This document shows positions 63,859 through 64,000 of a stretch of 64,000 nt of DNA, in pieces. The notes beneath the pieces are model-generated. The model did not search any database. It saw only the letters and a program-made list of their open reading frames with translations, and was not told the DNA's origin. Each line of letters opens with the position of its first letter. The stretch's first letter is position 1. Source of the DNA: Macrocybe gigantea (lineage: Eukaryota; Basidiomycota; Agaricomycetes; Agaricales; Callistosporiaceae); contig SJRY01000146.1 in NCBI GenBank assembly GCA_011319805.1, positions 124,001 through 188,000 on the forward strand, in the 5' to 3' direction. The translations under genes were made by a program, and so were the position numbers.

Positions 63859-64000
63859 CTTATTGGAAGGTAGGGCTCACAGAAAACCCGCACACATCAC
63901 GGGACGTGACTGGCTGTGACCAGGGTTGCAAAAGGGACAGAAACGTGTCATTAGATGGGGGCGTGGACATGCCTGGATGCACCTGATAGATCGAATATAG
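63859..64000. other. Window end, no feature seen
   Basis: 142 bp with no ORF, repeat or motif that I can support. Confidence 0.5.

Noticed and set aside
1..64000. CRISPR arrays, tRNA/rRNA genes, bacterial operons
   Set aside because: No regularly spaced repeats, cloverleaf sequences or rRNA segments noticed; introns and element types show a fungal nuclear genome.

Overview
The window looks like a repeat-dense accessory region of a mushroom-forming basidiomycete (Agaricomycete). Host-type genes have short introns (about 48-75 bp, GT...AG). The repeats are typical of these fungi: Ty3/gypsy chromoviruses, Ty1/copia, Helitron, KDZ, Plavaka and a large-N-terminus Tc1/mariner-superfamily transposon. 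There is no bacterial operon structure, CRISPR array, or tRNA/rRNA gene that I can support. Most of the 64 kb is mobile DNA in several nested layers.

Layout. 1-2493: 3' part of a five-exon Spt5-like gene. 2837-3124: stub of a Tc1/mariner transposase. 3230-8430: a 5'-truncated copia element, broken by a stop, a frameshift, an unidentified ~1.1 kb insertion and a solo gypsy LTR (7363-7681, TSD GACTG). 8644-8873: an inverted solo copia LTR. 9053-12755 and 19620-19919: two separated pieces of a dead Helitron on the minus strand, with gypsy family Gyp1 (12756-19619) between them. 20390-26911: gypsy family Gyp2 copy A (TSD CATCA), which splits a small plus-strand gene. 27786-28120: a MITE-like element. 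28384-28648: a fragment of a tRNA-dihydrouridine synthase. 28842-32675: a KDZ transposase continuous with a Ulp1-type SUMO protease. 33.3-35.3 kb: uncharacterised genes, including a clean four-exon 294-aa model. 35674-45409: a TA-flanked DNA transposon with 38-bp terminal inverted repeats, split by Gyp2 copy B (37228-43747, TSD CATTC). 46294-46725: a two-exon 121-aa gene. 47.2-51.1 kb: a kinase-like fragment and a frameshifted coiled-coil gene. 51.99-55.88 kb: a Plavaka transposase between diverged direct repeats. 56733-57177: the 3' end of a WD40-like gene cut off by Gyp2 copy C (57178-62874), a rearranged copy without matching TSDs. 62.9-63.9 kb: a cysteine/histidine-rich protein gene with a frameshift.

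How the parts work. The two gypsy families share an expression and replication plan that can be read from the DNA. Each has an 11-nt primer-binding site starting 2 nt after the 5' LTR. It is exactly complementary to an 11-nt segment about 32-33 nt downstream of the LTR TATA box, which points to Tf1/sushi-type self-priming. Each also has a GGGTTTT slippery heptamer just before the gag stop, then a 6-nt spacer and a stem, placing pol in the -1 frame. Gyp2 also carries a 132-codon third ORF after pol, joined by an ATGA stop/start overlap, and a long gag N-terminal extension with no ATG. Nearly all elements are inactivated, mostly by CGA-to-TGA changes, which points to CpG deamination as the main route of decay.
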